A stretch of DNA of 64,000 nt from Geothrix limicola (GCF_030268085.1 NZ_BSDE01000001.1:434001-498000); one strand, 5' to 3'. Positions 7,600 through 17,605 are shown, counted from the first letter of the stretch. The notes: a model not told the origin generated them from the letters alone. A program made the numbers and translations.

Positions 7600-10500
7600 A
7601 TGGTCCTCCCAGCGTCGCCCCAGGGCGTGCTCTCCTCCGAAGCCGCCCGACGGCTGAGGACGGTGTTGTCTCTGGCGGCCGGAGTGGGGGCCTGCCTGGC
7701 CGCCATCAGCGCACTTCTGGGCAGGCCCGCCCTCGCGGCTTTTGGAAGCACCTTCGTGCCGATGTCCCCCCTCGCGGCTGTCGGCGTGGTCTTGCTGAGT
7801 GGCATTCTCCTGGCGATGGACCGGTGGCCCAGCTCTGCTTCTGCACGCCGTGTGGCCTGCGGCGTGGCTGGTGGGGTGGCGCTGCTGAGCTTCGGATTCA
7901 CCGCCGGGCATCTGCAGGGCGAGACGATGACGCTGGAACGGTGGCTGGTGCTGGGACGCTCCGATGTCCAGCTCACCTCGATGCTGACGGACCTCGCCAT
8001 GTTCGGGGCGGCCCTCTCGGCGCTCTGCCGCTGGGGCCGGCCCCACGCGTCCTGGGCGTCGCGGCAGGCAGCCGCCCTGCTTGCCCTGATCCCCCTGCTT
8101 ATCAGCACCGTGGTGCTGGTGAGCTATGCCGCGGGCGCCCCGCTGCTGTACGGATCCGGCCATATCCCCATGGCCCTGCCCACGGCGCTCTGCATGGCAT
8201 CGCTGGGTCTCGCCCTGCACTGGTCGGCCGGATGCGACACCTGGCCTCTGGCGGTTTTCGGGGGCGGGCCGGGACCCGCCGCCGAGTGGTCGATCTTCGG
8301 TTTTCCCGCCGGGGTCCTGACCCTGTTCCTGCTCATCGGCGGCCTCGTGGTCACCGGCGGAGCCTTCGTGCTGAGAAGCCAGATCCGGGCCGCACGCGGC
8401 CGCGTCCAGGCTGAACTCGAATCCATCGCGGATCTCAAGGCCCGGCAGATCGCGGCCTGGTACGGCGAGCGCCGGGCCGATGCGGATCTCATCTCCGGGA
8501 GCGACCTGATCCAGTCCCAGTTGCGGCGCTTCCTCTCGGGAGCCCGGGAGGCTCCAACCGAGAAGGACCTGAGCCTCTGGATGAGTGGATTCCAGAAGCG
8601 GGCCTACCGGTGCGTCGCCCTGTTCGACGGGCGGGGGAACCTTCGTGTCTCGGCGCCAGCCGGAGAGATTCCCGGTCTTCCCGATCTGTTGGAACGCACG
8701 CAGGCATTGGCTTTTGCAGGAGTGAGCGCTGCCGACTTCCGGGAGGAACCCAACCACGCGGGGATTCACCTGCGGTGGTGGGTCCCCATTCCATCCACGG
8801 CTGCCCAGGCCAAGGCGGTCGGAGTGCTGCTGCTGGAGGTGGACCCACGGGAGTTCCTCTATCCCCTGATCCAGTCCTGGCCGACCGCAAGCGCCAGCGC
8901 GGAGACCGTGCTGGTGCGCCGGGACCAGGGAGAGGTGGTGGTCCTGAACGAGCTTCGCCACCAGCCGGGCAGTGCCCTGAATCTCCGCTATGACCTGGCG
9001 ACGCAATCGAACCTTCCGGCGGTGCGGGCCGGCCAGGGCAGCGAAGGCCTGATGGAGGGCAGGGATTACCGCGGGCAGGAGGTCCTCGCGGTGCTGAAGG
9101 GGATCCCCGGTACCGGCTGGCACATGGTCGTGAAGGTGGATGAGACGGAAATATTCGGTCCTCTGCGCCAGCAGGTCTGGACGGGAGGCCTGAGCCTGGT
9201 CGGGCTGCTGGCCCTGGTGGGGGCGGGCCTCGGCCTGATGCTCCGCCGCCACGATGCCGAGATGGTGCGCAAGCAGCTGAACCTCGCCCAGCGTTTCGAA
9301 TGGCTCATGCGCGAAGCCAACGACATCATCCTGCTCACGGACGAGCAGGGCGCCATCCTCGAGGCCAATCGGCAGGCGGTGACCTGCTACGGATACGAAC
9401 TGCCTGAACTCCTCCGGATGAACATCGTGGACCTGCGCTCGTCGGAGTTCCGGGCCGAAGGTCGTGAGCTGTTCCAGCAGACCCAGAAGCTCGGCTCCCT
9501 CCGCTTCGAATCGGTCCACTGCCGCAGGGATGGAAGCACCTTTCCCGTGGATGTCAGCGCGCGGGCGGTGCCTCTCGACGGCGCCATGCGCGTCATCGTC
9601 TTCGTGCGCGACATCACCGCCCGCGAGATGCAGGAGGCCGAGCTGCTGAGAATGACCCGGCTCTATGCCGCGCTCAGCCAGGTGAACCAGGCCATCGTCT
9701 GGTCCACCTCCCGCGAAGCCCTGTTCAGCCGGATCTGCGAAATCATGGTCGAATTCGGGCGTTTCAGCATGGCCTGGGTCGGCGTGAGCGAGCCGCTCTC
9801 CAATCGGGTGTCCGTCGCCGCATCCTATGGGGATGCCACGGGCTACCTTCGGGGCATCCAGGTGGAGACGGGGGCTTCACGCCTGGGGACGGGCCCCGTG
9901 GGCACCGCCATCCGCGAGGGGCGGGCCTGTGTCGAGAACGATTTCCTCGCCTCCCTGGCGACCAAACCGTGGCACGCGGCCGCCGCGGGAACCGGTTACA
10001 GAGCCATGGCCGCCTTCCCCATCCGGCAGTCCGGGGAGGTCATCGGCGCGCTGGCGGTTTACGCCGTGGTGAGGGATTTCTTCGGCGACCGGGAATGCGC
10101 CCTGCTGGAGGAGGCGGCGGTGGACATCTCCTTCTGCCTGGATCACCTGGCGGGGGAGGCCCGGCGGCGGGATACGGAACGGGCGCTGCTGGAGAGCGAA
10201 CGGTTCCTCACAGAGGCCCAGGAGGCCGGTGGCATCGGCACCTACACCTGGTTCATCCCGGAGGACCGCTGGCGGAGCAGCCCCTTCCTGGATGGGATTT
10301 TCGGGATCGGGCCCGAGTATCCCCGTGACGAGAAGGGATGGCTCAACCTGGTCGCCCCGGAATTCCGGACCACCATGGAAGCCTACGTCGCGGGGATCAT
10401 CGAACGGCACGAGCGGTTCGACCTCGACTATCCGATCGTTCGCGTTTGCGACGGGGCCCGCCGCTGGGTCCATGGCCAGGGTGACCTTCAGTGGGATTCC

Positions 10501-12081
10501 GCAGGACGGCCTGTGGCACTGACGGGCATCATCCAGGACATCACGGTACGACGAGAGGCCGAGCGCTCGATCCGGAAGATCTCCGTGGCCATCGAGCAAA
10601 GCCCGCTCTCGGTCCTGATCACCAATCCCAAGGGCGACATCGAATATGTCAATCCGGCCTTCACCCAGGTGACAGGCTACCGGGCGGACGAGGTGCTCGG
10701 GCTGAATCCCCGCCTGCTGCGCTCCCCGCGGACGCCTCAAAGCCAGTACCAGACGATGTGGGACACCCTGGGACGGGGCGAGACGTGGGTGGGCGAATTC
10801 GAGAACCTCCGGAAGAACGGCGAGATCTTCTACGAGCGCGCCACCCTCGCGCCGGTGCGCGATGAGATGGGCGGGCTCGTGAACTACATCGCCATCAAGG
10901 AGGACATCACTCAGGAAAAGCGCGATGAAGCCGAGCGGCGTTCCCTCGAATCCCAGCTGCAGCAGTCGCAGAAGCTGGAGAGCCTGGGCAGCCTGGCCGG
11001 AGGCGTGGCCCACGACATGAACAACGTGCTGGGCGCCATCCTGGGCCTCGCTTCGGCCCTCCAGGAAACGGCGGTTCCGGATTCCCCGGCGCTGAAGAAC
11101 CTCGATACGATCATCAACGCCTGCCTCCGGGGTCGCGGCGTGGTGAAGAGCCTGCTCTACTTCGCGAAGAAGGATCTTCAGGAGGAGCGGCTTCTGGATC
11201 TCAACGAGCTTGTCCGAGAGATGACGCAGCTCCTGAGCCACACCACGCTCAAGCGCGTCGAGCTGAGCCTGGACCTGCAGGAAGGACTCAACCCGCTGCG
11301 CGGGGATCCGGGGGCGCTGAGCCACGCGCTCATGAACCTCTGCGTGAACGCCATCGATGCCATGCCCGGGGGCGGCCTGCTCCAGATCAAGAGCGAGCAG
11401 AGCGCCGAGGGCGACCTGCTGCTGCACGTGCGCGACAGTGGGGAGGGTATGAGCGCCGACGTGCTCTCCAAGGCCATGGAACCCTTCTTCACAACCAAGC
11501 CGAAGGGCAAGGGGACGGGGTTGGGCCTAGCCATGGTCTACGGCACGATGAAGGCGCACGAGGGCAGCTTCGATCTCATCAGCGCGCCTGGGCAGGGCAC
11601 CGAGGCCATCCTCTGCTTCCCCGCGAGCCGGGTGGAGGGAGCGGGGTCCCGCATGCCAGCGGCAAGTCCCGCCACGGCGGATCCAGGCGGACGTCTGCGA
11701 GTGCTGCTGGTCGACGACGACGAACTGATCCGGGAAGCCGTGGCCCCCATGCTCGAAGTGCTGGGGCACGACGTGGCCACGGCGAAGGATGGCTTCGACG
11801 CGGTCAAATGGCTGGAATCGGGCCATCAGGCCGATCTGGTGATCCTCGACATGAACATGCCGGTCATGAACGGGGCAGAGGCCCTGCCGCGGATCCTGGC
11901 CCTGCGGCCCGGTCTGCCTGTGATCATGGCCACTGGCTACAGCGATCACGAAGTGGCACCCCTGCTGGAGGGCCGCCCTTCGGTGTCGAGCCTGCGCAAG
12001 CCCTTCAGCCTGAAGGAGGTCCGGCACGCGATCGCGACCCTGGGGCCGAAGGCCTGCCAGCGCAGTGATTCCGCGGTGTGA
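7600..12081 (+). CDS. Membrane hybrid histidine kinase with PAS, GAF, PAS, PAS and receiver domains
   Basis: A 1493-residue sensor. Residues ~20-270 form a multi-helix membrane region of MASE type. About 275-530 is an extracytoplasmic sensor segment closed by a helix near 531-551. PAS domains start near 565, 867 and 990, with a GAF domain near 685-840. The dimerisation domain has the phospho-accepting H1138 in VAHDMNNVLGAILG. The ATPase domain shows N box (LMNLCVNAIDAMPGGG), DSGEGMS, FFTTKP and GTGLGLA. A C-terminal receiver has its phospho-acceptor at D1417 (LVILDMNMP). The signal is unknown. GGAGG at 7582-7586 is 13 nt before the ATG. A single-receiver protein follows 48 nt downstream and probably belongs to the same pathway. 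Confidence 0.92.
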   Translation: MVLPASPQGVLSSEAARRLRTVLSLAAGVGACLAAISALLGRPALAAFGSTFVPMSPLAAVGVVLLSGILLAMDRWPSSASARRVACGVAGGVALLSFGFTAGHLQGETMTLERWLVLGRSDVQLTSMLTDLAMFGAALSALCRWGRPHASWASRQAAALLALIPLLISTVVLVSYAAGAPLLYGSGHIPMALPTALCMASLGLALHWSAGCDTWPLAVFGGGPGPAAEWSIFGFPAGVLTLFLLIGGLVVTGGAFVLRSQIRAARGRVQAELESIADLKARQIAAWYGERRADADLISGSDLIQSQLRRFLSGAREAPTEKDLSLWMSGFQKRAYRCVALFDGRGNLRVSAPAGEIPGLPDLLERTQALAFAGVSAADFREEPNHAGIHLRWWVPIPSTAAQAKAVGVLLLEVDPREFLYPLIQSWPTASASAETVLVRRDQGEVVVLNELRHQPGSALNLRYDLATQSNLPAVRAGQGSEGLMEGRDYRGQEVLAVLKGIPGTGWHMVVKVDETEIFGPLRQQVWTGGLSLVGLLALVGAGLGLMLRRHDAEMVRKQLNLAQRFEWLMREANDIILLTDEQGAILEANRQAVTCYGYELPELLRMNIVDLRSSEFRAEGRELFQQTQKLGSLRFESVHCRRDGSTFPVDVSARAVPLDGAMRVIVFVRDITAREMQEAELLRMTRLYAALSQVNQAIVWSTSREALFSRICEIMVEFGRFSMAWVGVSEPLSNRVSVAASYGDATGYLRGIQVETGASRLGTGPVGTAIREGRACVENDFLASLATKPWHAAAAGTGYRAMAAFPIRQSGEVIGALAVYAVVRDFFGDRECALLEEAAVDISFCLDHLAGEARRRDTERALLESERFLTEAQEAGGIGTYTWFIPEDRWRSSPFLDGIFGIGPEYPRDEKGWLNLVAPEFRTTMEAYVAGIIERHERFDLDYPIVRVCDGARRWVHGQGDLQWDSAGRPVALTGIIQDITVRREAERSIRKISVAIEQSPLSVLITNPKGDIEYVNPAFTQVTGYRADEVLGLNPRLLRSPRTPQSQYQTMWDTLGRGETWVGEFENLRKNGEIFYERATLAPVRDEMGGLVNYIAIKEDITQEKRDEAERRSLESQLQQSQKLESLGSLAGGVAHDMNNVLGAILGLASALQETAVPDSPALKNLDTIINACLRGRGVVKSLLYFAKKDLQEERLLDLNELVREMTQLLSHTTLKRVELSLDLQEGLNPLRGDPGALSHALMNLCVNAIDAMPGGGLLQIKSEQSAEGDLLLHVRDSGEGMSADVLSKAMEPFFTTKPKGKGTGLGLAMVYGTMKAHEGSFDLISAPGQGTEAILCFPASRVEGAGSRMPAASPATADPGGRLRVLLVDDDELIREAVAPMLEVLGHDVATAKDGFDAVKWLESGHQADLVILDMNMPVMNGAEALPRILALRPGLPVIMATGYSDHEVAPLLEGRPSVSSLRKPFSLKEVRHAIATLGPKACQRSDSAV

Positions 12082-12129
12082 TCCAACCGAGGCTTGCTGG
12101 CGGGGTAGACTGCCGAAGGGAGTCTAGCG

Positions 12130-12501
12130 GTGTCGAAGATCGTCGTCGTGGAAGACAGCAAACTGATGCGCCACCTGCTGCGCCGTGTTCTGGAGCAGGC
12201 CGGCCACGAGGTGGAGGCCTGGGAGGACTTGGCGGCTTCCGAGATTCCTGAACGGATCAAGAACGGCGCGCCCGACCTGATCGTCTCTGACTACCAGATG
12301 CCCGGATGCAACGGGTTGACCCTCGTCCGCATGGCGCGGAAAGTGCGGCCCGAACTGCCGGTGGTGATGGTGACCTCCACCCGCGATCCGGATGTGATGG
12401 CCCCGCTTCGCCGCCTGGACGTCCAGCACATCCTTCACAAGCCGTTGCAGGAAGGCGAACTGATGGATGCGATCCGGCAATGCCTGGAGCCGGTCGACTA
12501 G
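12130..12501 (+). CDS. Single-domain (CheY-like) response regulator
   Basis: A 123-residue receiver without output domain. The acidic pair is E8-D9, the phospho-acceptor is D54 (IVSDYQMP), followed by VTSTRD and the conserved lysine in ILHKPL. The start is GTG at 12130 with GAAGGGAG upstream. It lies 48 nt after the hybrid kinase and may act as a diffusible or phosphorelay partner for it. Its stop overlaps that of the convergent YCII gene by 4 nt. Confidence 0.88.
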   Translation: MSKIVVVEDSKLMRHLLRRVLEQAGHEVEAWEDLAASEIPERIKNGAPDLIVSDYQMPGCNGLTLVRMARKVRPELPVVMVTSTRDPDVMAPLRRLDVQHILHKPLQEGELMDAIRQCLEPVD

Positions 12502-12791
12502 ATCCGGTCGAGGCCTTCCTTGCCCTGCCGGACCACCCAGGGGATCAGCTCGTAGTTGGCGAGTCCCTGCTGGTAGAAGGGGTCACCGTCGCGCAGCGTG
12601 TCCAGATCCGCCAGGGGATTCTCGTCCTGCACCCGCACGAGGATCATGCCGCCAGAACGAGGATCCATGGGGCCCGAGGCCACGACGATGCCCTGAGTCT
12701 CCAGCGTCTTCAGGTAGGCGCGATGCGCCTCGGTGGCGGCTTCGACCTCGGCCAGCGGACGGCGGTAGCGGACGATCATCATGGCGTACAT
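12498..12791 (-). CDS. YCII-related domain protein
   Basis: A 97-residue protein with the YciI fold pattern: MYAMMIVRYRRPLAEVEA, HRAYLKTLETQG, a conserved GPMDPRSGGMILV strand-turn-strand, and DGDPFYQQGLANYELIPW. YciI proteins are small ferredoxin-like-fold proteins; a few have hydrolase or dehydrochlorinase activity but most are uncharacterised. GGAGG precedes the ATG at 12791. It is probably independent of the kinase genes, since it is convergent to them. Confidence 0.82.
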   Translation of the reverse strand: MYAMMIVRYRRPLAEVEAATEAHRAYLKTLETQGIVVASGPMDPRSGGMILVRVQDENPLADLDTLRDGDPFYQQGLANYELIPWVVRQGKEGLDRI

Positions 12792-12812
12792 GGAGCCTCC
12801 TCGATCCGCCCC

Positions 12813-12833
12813 AGATGAACACAGACGAACGCG
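12813..12833. repeat. Half-copy of dispersed 'GATGAACAC' element
   Basis: Between the YCII gene and carbamate kinase, agatgaacacagacgaacg shares the core words of the inverted elements at 20993-21071, 32663-32708 and 55119-55192, but only one arm is present. Confidence 0.45.
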
Positions 12834-12850
12834 TATGAAAAGTCCGTCGC

Positions 12851-13798
12851 TCAGTCGCGGACGATGCGGGTGCCCACGGTGTCGGGATCTTCGGTGGCCA
12901 GGGCTTCGGCGGTGGTGATGAGCACCTCGTGTCCGCCGCCCTCCAGGTAGGCCAGGGCGCTTTCGATCTTGGGACCCATGCTGCCGGCGGGGAACTGGCC
13001 CTCGGCGAGGAGCTTGCGCGCCTCGCTGGCGGTGATGCGATCCATCCAACGCTGGGTGGGCTTGCCGAAATCGACGGCCACCTTGGCCACGCCCGTCAGG
13101 ATGATGAACAGGTCCGCCTCGAGCTGGGCCGCCAGCAGGGCGCTGAGGCGGTCCTTGTCGATGACGGCCTCGACACCCACGAGAAAGCCGCTGGCGTCAC
13201 GGATCACGGGGATGCCGCCGCCGCCGCCGGCGATGACGCTGTGGCCCTGCTGCAGCAGGGTCTTGATGGATTCCAGCTGCACGATCTCTAGGGGGCGCGG
13301 CGAGGGCACCACCTTGCGCCAGCCCCGGCCCGAATCCTCCTTCATCTTCCAGCGCTTGGCCCGCATCAGCTCCAGGGCGCGGAACTCGGGATAGAAGGGG
13401 CCCACGGGCTTGGTCGGATCCTGGAAGCCCTTGTCCTCCTTGTCCACCACCACCTCGGTGAGGATGGACGTAACCGAGGTGTCGAGGCCCAGAAATCGCA
13501 GGCGGTTGATGAGCATGCGTTCGAGCATGTAGCCCATGGAACCCTGGGTCATGGCGCCGCAGATATCCAGGCTGTAGGGCGGGATCTGGCCCGAGGCCGC
13601 CTCCTGCTGGATGAGCAGGTTGCCCACCTGGGGCCCGTTGCCGTGCACCACGCACAGCGCGTAGCCCTCGGAAACCACGCGCGCCAGCATCTCGGAGGTT
13701 TCGCGGGCGTTCTCCAGCTGCTCCTCCTGGAGCCCCCGTTCTTTCTCTTTCAGCAGTGCGTTGCCGCCGATGGCGAGGAGTGCGATCTTTCGGGTCAT
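12851..13798 (-). CDS. arcC: Carbamate kinase
   Basis: A 315-residue amino-acid-kinase-fold enzyme that transfers phosphate between carbamoyl phosphate and ADP. Diagnostic segments are LLAIGGNALLKEKERG at the N terminus, VHGNGPQVGNLLIQQE, ICGAMTQGSMGYMLE, IAGGGGGIPVI and a C-terminal GSMGPKIESALAYLEGGGHE. The start at 13798 is chosen because the protein aligns from MTRKIALLAIGGN; upstream codons in the same frame extend past the family N terminus. No arcA, arcB or other carbamoyl-phosphate genes are adjacent, so it looks like an orphan outside the usual arginine deiminase operon. Confidence 0.92.
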   Translation of the reverse strand: MTRKIALLAIGGNALLKEKERGLQEEQLENARETSEMLARVVSEGYALCVVHGNGPQVGNLLIQQEAASGQIPPYSLDICGAMTQGSMGYMLERMLINRLRFLGLDTSVTSILTEVVVDKEDKGFQDPTKPVGPFYPEFRALELMRAKRWKMKEDSGRGWRKVVPSPRPLEIVQLESIKTLLQQGHSVIAGGGGGIPVIRDASGFLVGVEAVIDKDRLSALLAAQLEADLFIILTGVAKVAVDFGKPTQRWMDRITASEARKLLAEGQFPAGSMGPKIESALAYLEGGGHEVLITTAEALATEDPDTVGTRIVRD

Positions 13799-13918
13799 GC
13801 CATACCCCGGGAAACGAGGATCATACAGGGCTGGCGCCACAGGGCAAAGGACAGTCGTCACAGAGTGCCCGGCGAGCCCCATGAACCCTGGTCGGAACCC
13901 CGGACCCTTTGCACCCTG

Positions 13919-14500
13919 TCAAAGGCGCGGCGGATGCCTGAACCCGGGTTCGACGGAGGAATCCTGCGAAAGGGTGGCATCCCGGGCATCGAGGGGCCGC
14001 ACCAGCAGCCGGTCCCGATCCACCTGTTCGCCGATGCGGAAGCTGACCTCCCCGGCATCCGTGAAGCCCATCTTGGCGTAGAAGCGGATGGCCCGGGGAT
14101 TCTGGTCCCAGACCTGCAGCCAGGCGCCGTCGTGGCCCCGCGCCGCCGCGTGGGACAGCGCGGCCGCCATGAGCTGCCCGCCCGCGCCCCGGCCGTGCAG
14201 GGACCGGTCAACGTAGAATCGGACCACTTCCATGGGGCGGACGAAGGGCACCTGCGCCCATTTGGAGGGGTGGTTCTGGAGCAGGGCATAGCCCAGGAGC
14301 TGCCCGGCTTCCTCAAGGACCAGCATCGTGCAGGCGGGGTCCGCCAGTTCCGCCGCCTGCTGGGCGAGCCCGAAGGTCTCGGCCAGGTGCAGGTTCAGAT
14401 TGGATTCGGGAATGAGCCCCGTGTAGGTTTCGCGCCACAGGCGCTCTCCCAGGAGCGCCAGCGCCTGGGCATCACGGGGAAGGGCGATCCTGACCGGCAT
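13919..14500 (-). CDS. GNAT-family N-acetyltransferase
   Basis: A 193-residue acetyltransferase. [19 protein letters not shown] opens the domain, [20 protein letters not shown] is the acetyl-CoA-binding motif A, and [16 protein letters not shown] is the canonical motif B. The ~25 residues after the domain are charged and unassigned. It is transcribed divergently from glyQ with a 58-bp spacer. The substrate is unknown. Confidence 0.82.
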   Translation of the reverse strand: MPVRIALPRDAQALALLGERLWRETYTGLIPESNLNLHLAETFGLAQQAAELADPACTMLVLEEAGQLLGYALLQNHPSKWAQVPFVRPMEVVRFYVDRSLHGRGAGGQLMAAALSHAAARGHDGAWLQVWDQNPRAIRFYAKMGFTDAGEVSFRIGEQVDRDRLLVRPLDARDATLSQDSSVEPGFRHPPRL

Positions 14501-14509
14501 CCCTCCAGC

Positions 14510-14538
14510 TTACCGAAGTGCCGAAAACCCGCTACAAT
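14510..14538 (+). promoter_or_regulatory. Candidate glyQS promoter
   Basis: A strong -10 box TACAAT (14533-14538) is preceded at 17 bp by a weak -35 TTACCG (14510-14515). It would give a very short leader before the glyQ ATG. No T-box leader or riboswitch fits in this space. Confidence 0.5.
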
Positions 14539-14558
14539 GCTCGTTTTGGCGAGCCTCC

Positions 14559-15500
14559 ATGCACATCCAGGAACTGATCCTCCGCCTGCAGCGGTTCTGG
14601 GCCGACCGGGGCTGCCTCATCGGCCAGCCCTACGATCTGGAGAAGGGCGCGGGCACCATGAACCCGCTCACCTTCTTCGGCGCCCTGGGCGACAAGCCCT
14701 GGAACGTGGCCTACGTCGAGCCTTCCCGCCGCCCGGCGGACGGCCGCTACGGCGAGAATCCCTTCCGCGTCTACAAGCACCTCCAGTTCCAGGTGATCCT
14801 CAAGCCGAGCCCGGCCAAGGTGCAGGAGCTCTACATCGAAAGCCTCGAAGCCCTCGGCATCGACCTCTCCAAGCACGATCTGCGCTTCGAGGAGGACAAC
14901 TGGGAATCACCTTCCCTCGGCGCCTGGGGTGTGGGCTGGCAGGTGGTGCTGGACGGCATGGAGATCAGCCAGTTCACCTACTTCCAGCAGGTGGGCGGCC
15001 TGGACTGTCGACCCGTCTCGGCCGAGCTGACCTACGGCATCGAGCGCATCTGCATGTTCCTGGGCGGCTATGACAATATCTTCGACCTGGTGCACGGCGA
15101 GGTGAAGACCGACGATGGCGTCTTCCCCGTCACCTACGGCCAGATGCGCCAGCGCGAGGAATTCGAACTGAGCGCCTACAGCTTCGAACACGCGGATCTC
15201 GACCTGCACCGCACGCTCTTCGAAGCCTACGAGAAGGAGGGCTGGCACCTGCTGAGTGACCTCGGCCACTTCCTCAGCGCCTACGAGCAGGCCCTCAAGA
15301 TGAGCCACACCTTCAATGTGCTGGATGCCCGCGGTGCCGTGAGCACCACCGAACGCCCCGGCATCATCAAACGCGTGCGCGACCTGGCTTGTGGATGCGC
15401 CAAGGCGTACCTGGAGTTTGAAAACGCAAAAACGCCAACCGCGGAGAACGCCGAGAGCGCGGAGAAAAGCGTGATGGCTGGGAAGGGAGGTGCGAAGTGA
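14559..15500 (+). CDS. glyQ: Glycine-tRNA ligase alpha subunit
   Basis: A 313-residue alpha subunit of the alpha2beta2 glycyl-tRNA synthetase. [35 protein letters not shown] and [19 protein letters not shown] are invariant family segments forming the class II active site. The last ~24 residues, rich in Ala, Glu and Lys (from about [15 protein letters not shown]), lie beyond the usual end of the protein and are encoded by a piece of a dispersed repeat (see 15430-15460). The stop overlaps the glyS start by GTGA, so the subunits are translationally coupled. Confidence 0.95.
   Translation: MHIQELILRLQRFWADRGCLIGQPYDLEKGAGTMNPLTFFGALGDKPWNVAYVEPSRRPADGRYGENPFRVYKHLQFQVILKPSPAKVQELYIESLEALGIDLSKHDLRFEEDNWESPSLGAWGVGWQVVLDGMEISQFTYFQQVGGLDCRPVSAELTYGIERICMFLGGYDNIFDLVHGEVKTDDGVFPVTYGQMRQREEFELSAYSFEHADLDLHRTLFEAYEKEGWHLLSDLGHFLSAYEQALKMSHTFNVLDARGAVSTTERPGIIKRVRDLACGCAKAYLEFENAKTPTAENAESAEKSVMAGKGGAK
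15430..15460. repeat. Dispersed 'CGCGGAGAACGC' repeat inside glyQ
   Basis: These 31 bases are identical to the reverse complement of 31065-31095, one arm of an intergenic palindrome. Here the repeat is in frame and encodes part of the non-conserved GlyQ C-terminal tail. Confidence 0.7.
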
Positions 15501-17605
15501 GCGCGACCAAGACCTTCCTGTTGGAGCTGCACTGTGAGGAGATTCCGGCGCGGTTCCTAAAACCGTTACATTTTGAATTTAGTCAGCTGTTTTTCAAATT
15601 TCTCGAAAAGGAGTCACTGGTTCCTGCTGGAGCGTCGGTGTCAGCCAACGGATTCGTATCCGATGCGTTACCGGATTTCCTTTCACCACGAAAGCTCGCG
15701 TGGCGAATTTCAGGAATTCCGACCTCCCAACCCGACCAGACCGAAACCCAGGTGGGCCCGCCCCAGCGCATGTGCGTGGACGAGGCTGGCAAGCCCACCA
15801 TCCAGGGCGAGAAGTTCGCGGAGAAGTGGGGCGTGCCTTTCTCCGCCGTGCGCTTCGAGCAGCCCGCGGGCAAGAAGGAACCCTGCGCCGTGGTCACCCT
15901 CACGAAGCAGGGGCGGCCGACGGCGGATCTGCTGACGGAGGCCCTGCCGGGGCTCATCGCCGGGCTGCACGTGCCCAAGGCCATGCGCTGGGGCCGCTCC
16001 GAATTCGAATTCGTGCGCCCCATCCGCAACATCCTCTGCCTCCTGGGCGACCAGGTGGTGCCCCTCCAGGTGGATGGCGTCCAAGCCTCGAACACCACCT
16101 GGGGCCACCGCCTCTTCCATCGCGCGCAGCCCGCGCCCGTGGCCATTCCCGCGCCCGAGGCCTACGAGGCCGCGCTGGAAGCCGCCGGTGTCGTGGTCAG
16201 CGTCGACGTCCGCCGCGCGCGCATGGCAGAGCAGCTCGAAGCGCTGGCCACCGAGGTGGGCGGCCGCGTCGTCGCCGATGCGGAACTGCTGGACACCCTG
16301 GCCGAGATCGTGGAATTCCCGAAGATCGTGCGCGGCGACTTCCCCGCCAGCTTCCTGGAGCTGCCCAAGGAGGTGCTGGTCACCTCGCTGCGCGAGCATC
16401 AGAAGAGCTTCTGCATCGAGCAGGCGGACGGCACGCTGCTGCCCTTCTTCCTCACGGCGGCCAACCGCACGGACGACCCGGCGGGCTTCGTGAAGGCGGG
16501 CAACGAGTGGGTGCTCAAGGCGCGGCTCTACGACGCGCGCTTCTTCTTCGCCGAAGACCTCAAGCATCCCCTATCGGACCGCCTGGAGAAGCTCCAGGCC
16601 CTCACCTTCCAGCGCGACCTGGGCAGCTACCACGCCAAGACCGGCCGTGTCGTGGCCCTGGTGAAGGGCATAGCCACGCGCCTGTCCAGCGATGAGACGC
16701 ACGTCAACCGTGCCCTCGAAGCGGCTCGCATGGCCAAGTGCGACCTGCGCACGCTGATGGTGGGTGAGTTCCCCGAGCTGCAGGGCGTCATGGGCGGCGA
16801 ATACCTCAAGCATGAGGGCGCCCATGAAGATGTCTGGATGGCCGTGAAGGAGCACTACCGGCCCGTCGGCGCCGAGGATGCCATCCCCTCCACGCCCATG
16901 GGCTGCCTGCTGTCCCTCTGCGACAAACTGGACACCGTCGCCGGCTGCTTCGCGGTGGGCCTCATCCCCAGCGGTTCGAAGGATCCCCTCGCCCTGCGCC
17001 GCGCCGGGCAGGGCATCGTGCGCATCCTCTGGGAGCGCGGCTGGGACCTGAGCCCCAGCGACCTCATCACGGTCGCCCTCGGTGTCGTCGGCGCCAAGGC
17101 CACTAAGCCCGCCGCAGAAACGAAGGAAGCGCTCCTGGCCTTCTTCCGGGATCGCGTGGCCTACCAGCTTGAGGTGGCGGGATACGCGGGTTCCGTGCGC
17201 CGCTCCGCCCTGGCCGCGGGCTGGGAGGATCTGACGGATCTGAAGGCCCGCTGCGAGGCCCTCTCGGCCTTTGCCGAAGACCCCCGCTTCGCCTCCCTGG
17301 CCCAGAGCGCCAAGCGCATCGGGAACATCCTGAAGGACGAAACGCCCTCCACCACCTTCGATGCGGCCCTGCTGACGCAGGCCGAAGAAAAGGCGCTCGC
17401 CGAGCAACTGGGCCATCTGGAAGGCACGCCTGACCAGGCGGCCCTGCTCACCGCGCTGGCCGACTTGGCGGAACCCCTCGAAGCCTTCTTCAACGCCGTC
17501 ATGGTGAAGTGCGAGGATCCGGCCCTGCGCGCCGCGCGCCTCAGCCTGCTCCACCGCCTCCGCCAGGCCTTCCTGCGTGTGGCGGATTTCAGCCTCTGGC
17601 AGTAG
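15497..17605 (+). CDS. glyS: Glycine-tRNA ligase beta subunit
   Basis: A 702-residue beta subunit, the normal length. Family landmarks include [16 protein letters not shown] at the N terminus, [48 protein letters not shown] and the C-terminal anticodon-binding part ending [15 protein letters not shown]. The start is GTG at 15497, with GGGAGG upstream inside glyQ. Codons ~20-75 (about 15557-15720) are strikingly AT-rich (TTA, TTT, AAA, TCA, CGA codons) compared with the rest of the gene, although the protein there is still recognisable as GlyS. Confidence 0.95.
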   Translation: MSATKTFLLELHCEEIPARFLKPLHFEFSQLFFKFLEKESLVPAGASVSANGFVSDALPDFLSPRKLAWRISGIPTSQPDQTETQVGPPQRMCVDEAGKPTIQGEKFAEKWGVPFSAVRFEQPAGKKEPCAVVTLTKQGRPTADLLTEALPGLIAGLHVPKAMRWGRSEFEFVRPIRNILCLLGDQVVPLQVDGVQASNTTWGHRLFHRAQPAPVAIPAPEAYEAALEAAGVVVSVDVRRARMAEQLEALATEVGGRVVADAELLDTLAEIVEFPKIVRGDFPASFLELPKEVLVTSLREHQKSFCIEQADGTLLPFFLTAANRTDDPAGFVKAGNEWVLKARLYDARFFFAEDLKHPLSDRLEKLQALTFQRDLGSYHAKTGRVVALVKGIATRLSSDETHVNRALEAARMAKCDLRTLMVGEFPELQGVMGGEYLKHEGAHEDVWMAVKEHYRPVGAEDAIPSTPMGCLLSLCDKLDTVAGCFAVGLIPSGSKDPLALRRAGQGIVRILWERGWDLSPSDLITVALGVVGAKATKPAAETKEALLAFFRDRVAYQLEVAGYAGSVRRSALAAGWEDLTDLKARCEALSAFAEDPRFASLAQSAKRIGNILKDETPSTTFDAALLTQAEEKALAEQLGHLEGTPDQAALLTALADLAEPLEAFFNAVMVKCEDPALRAARLSLLHRLRQAFLRVADFSLWQ

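Noticed and set aside
13643-15073. Long open frame (476 codons) on the plus strand over carbamate kinase, acetyltransferase and glyQ
   Set aside because: It runs antisense or out of frame to three well-recognised genes and matches no family; such frames are common at high GC.
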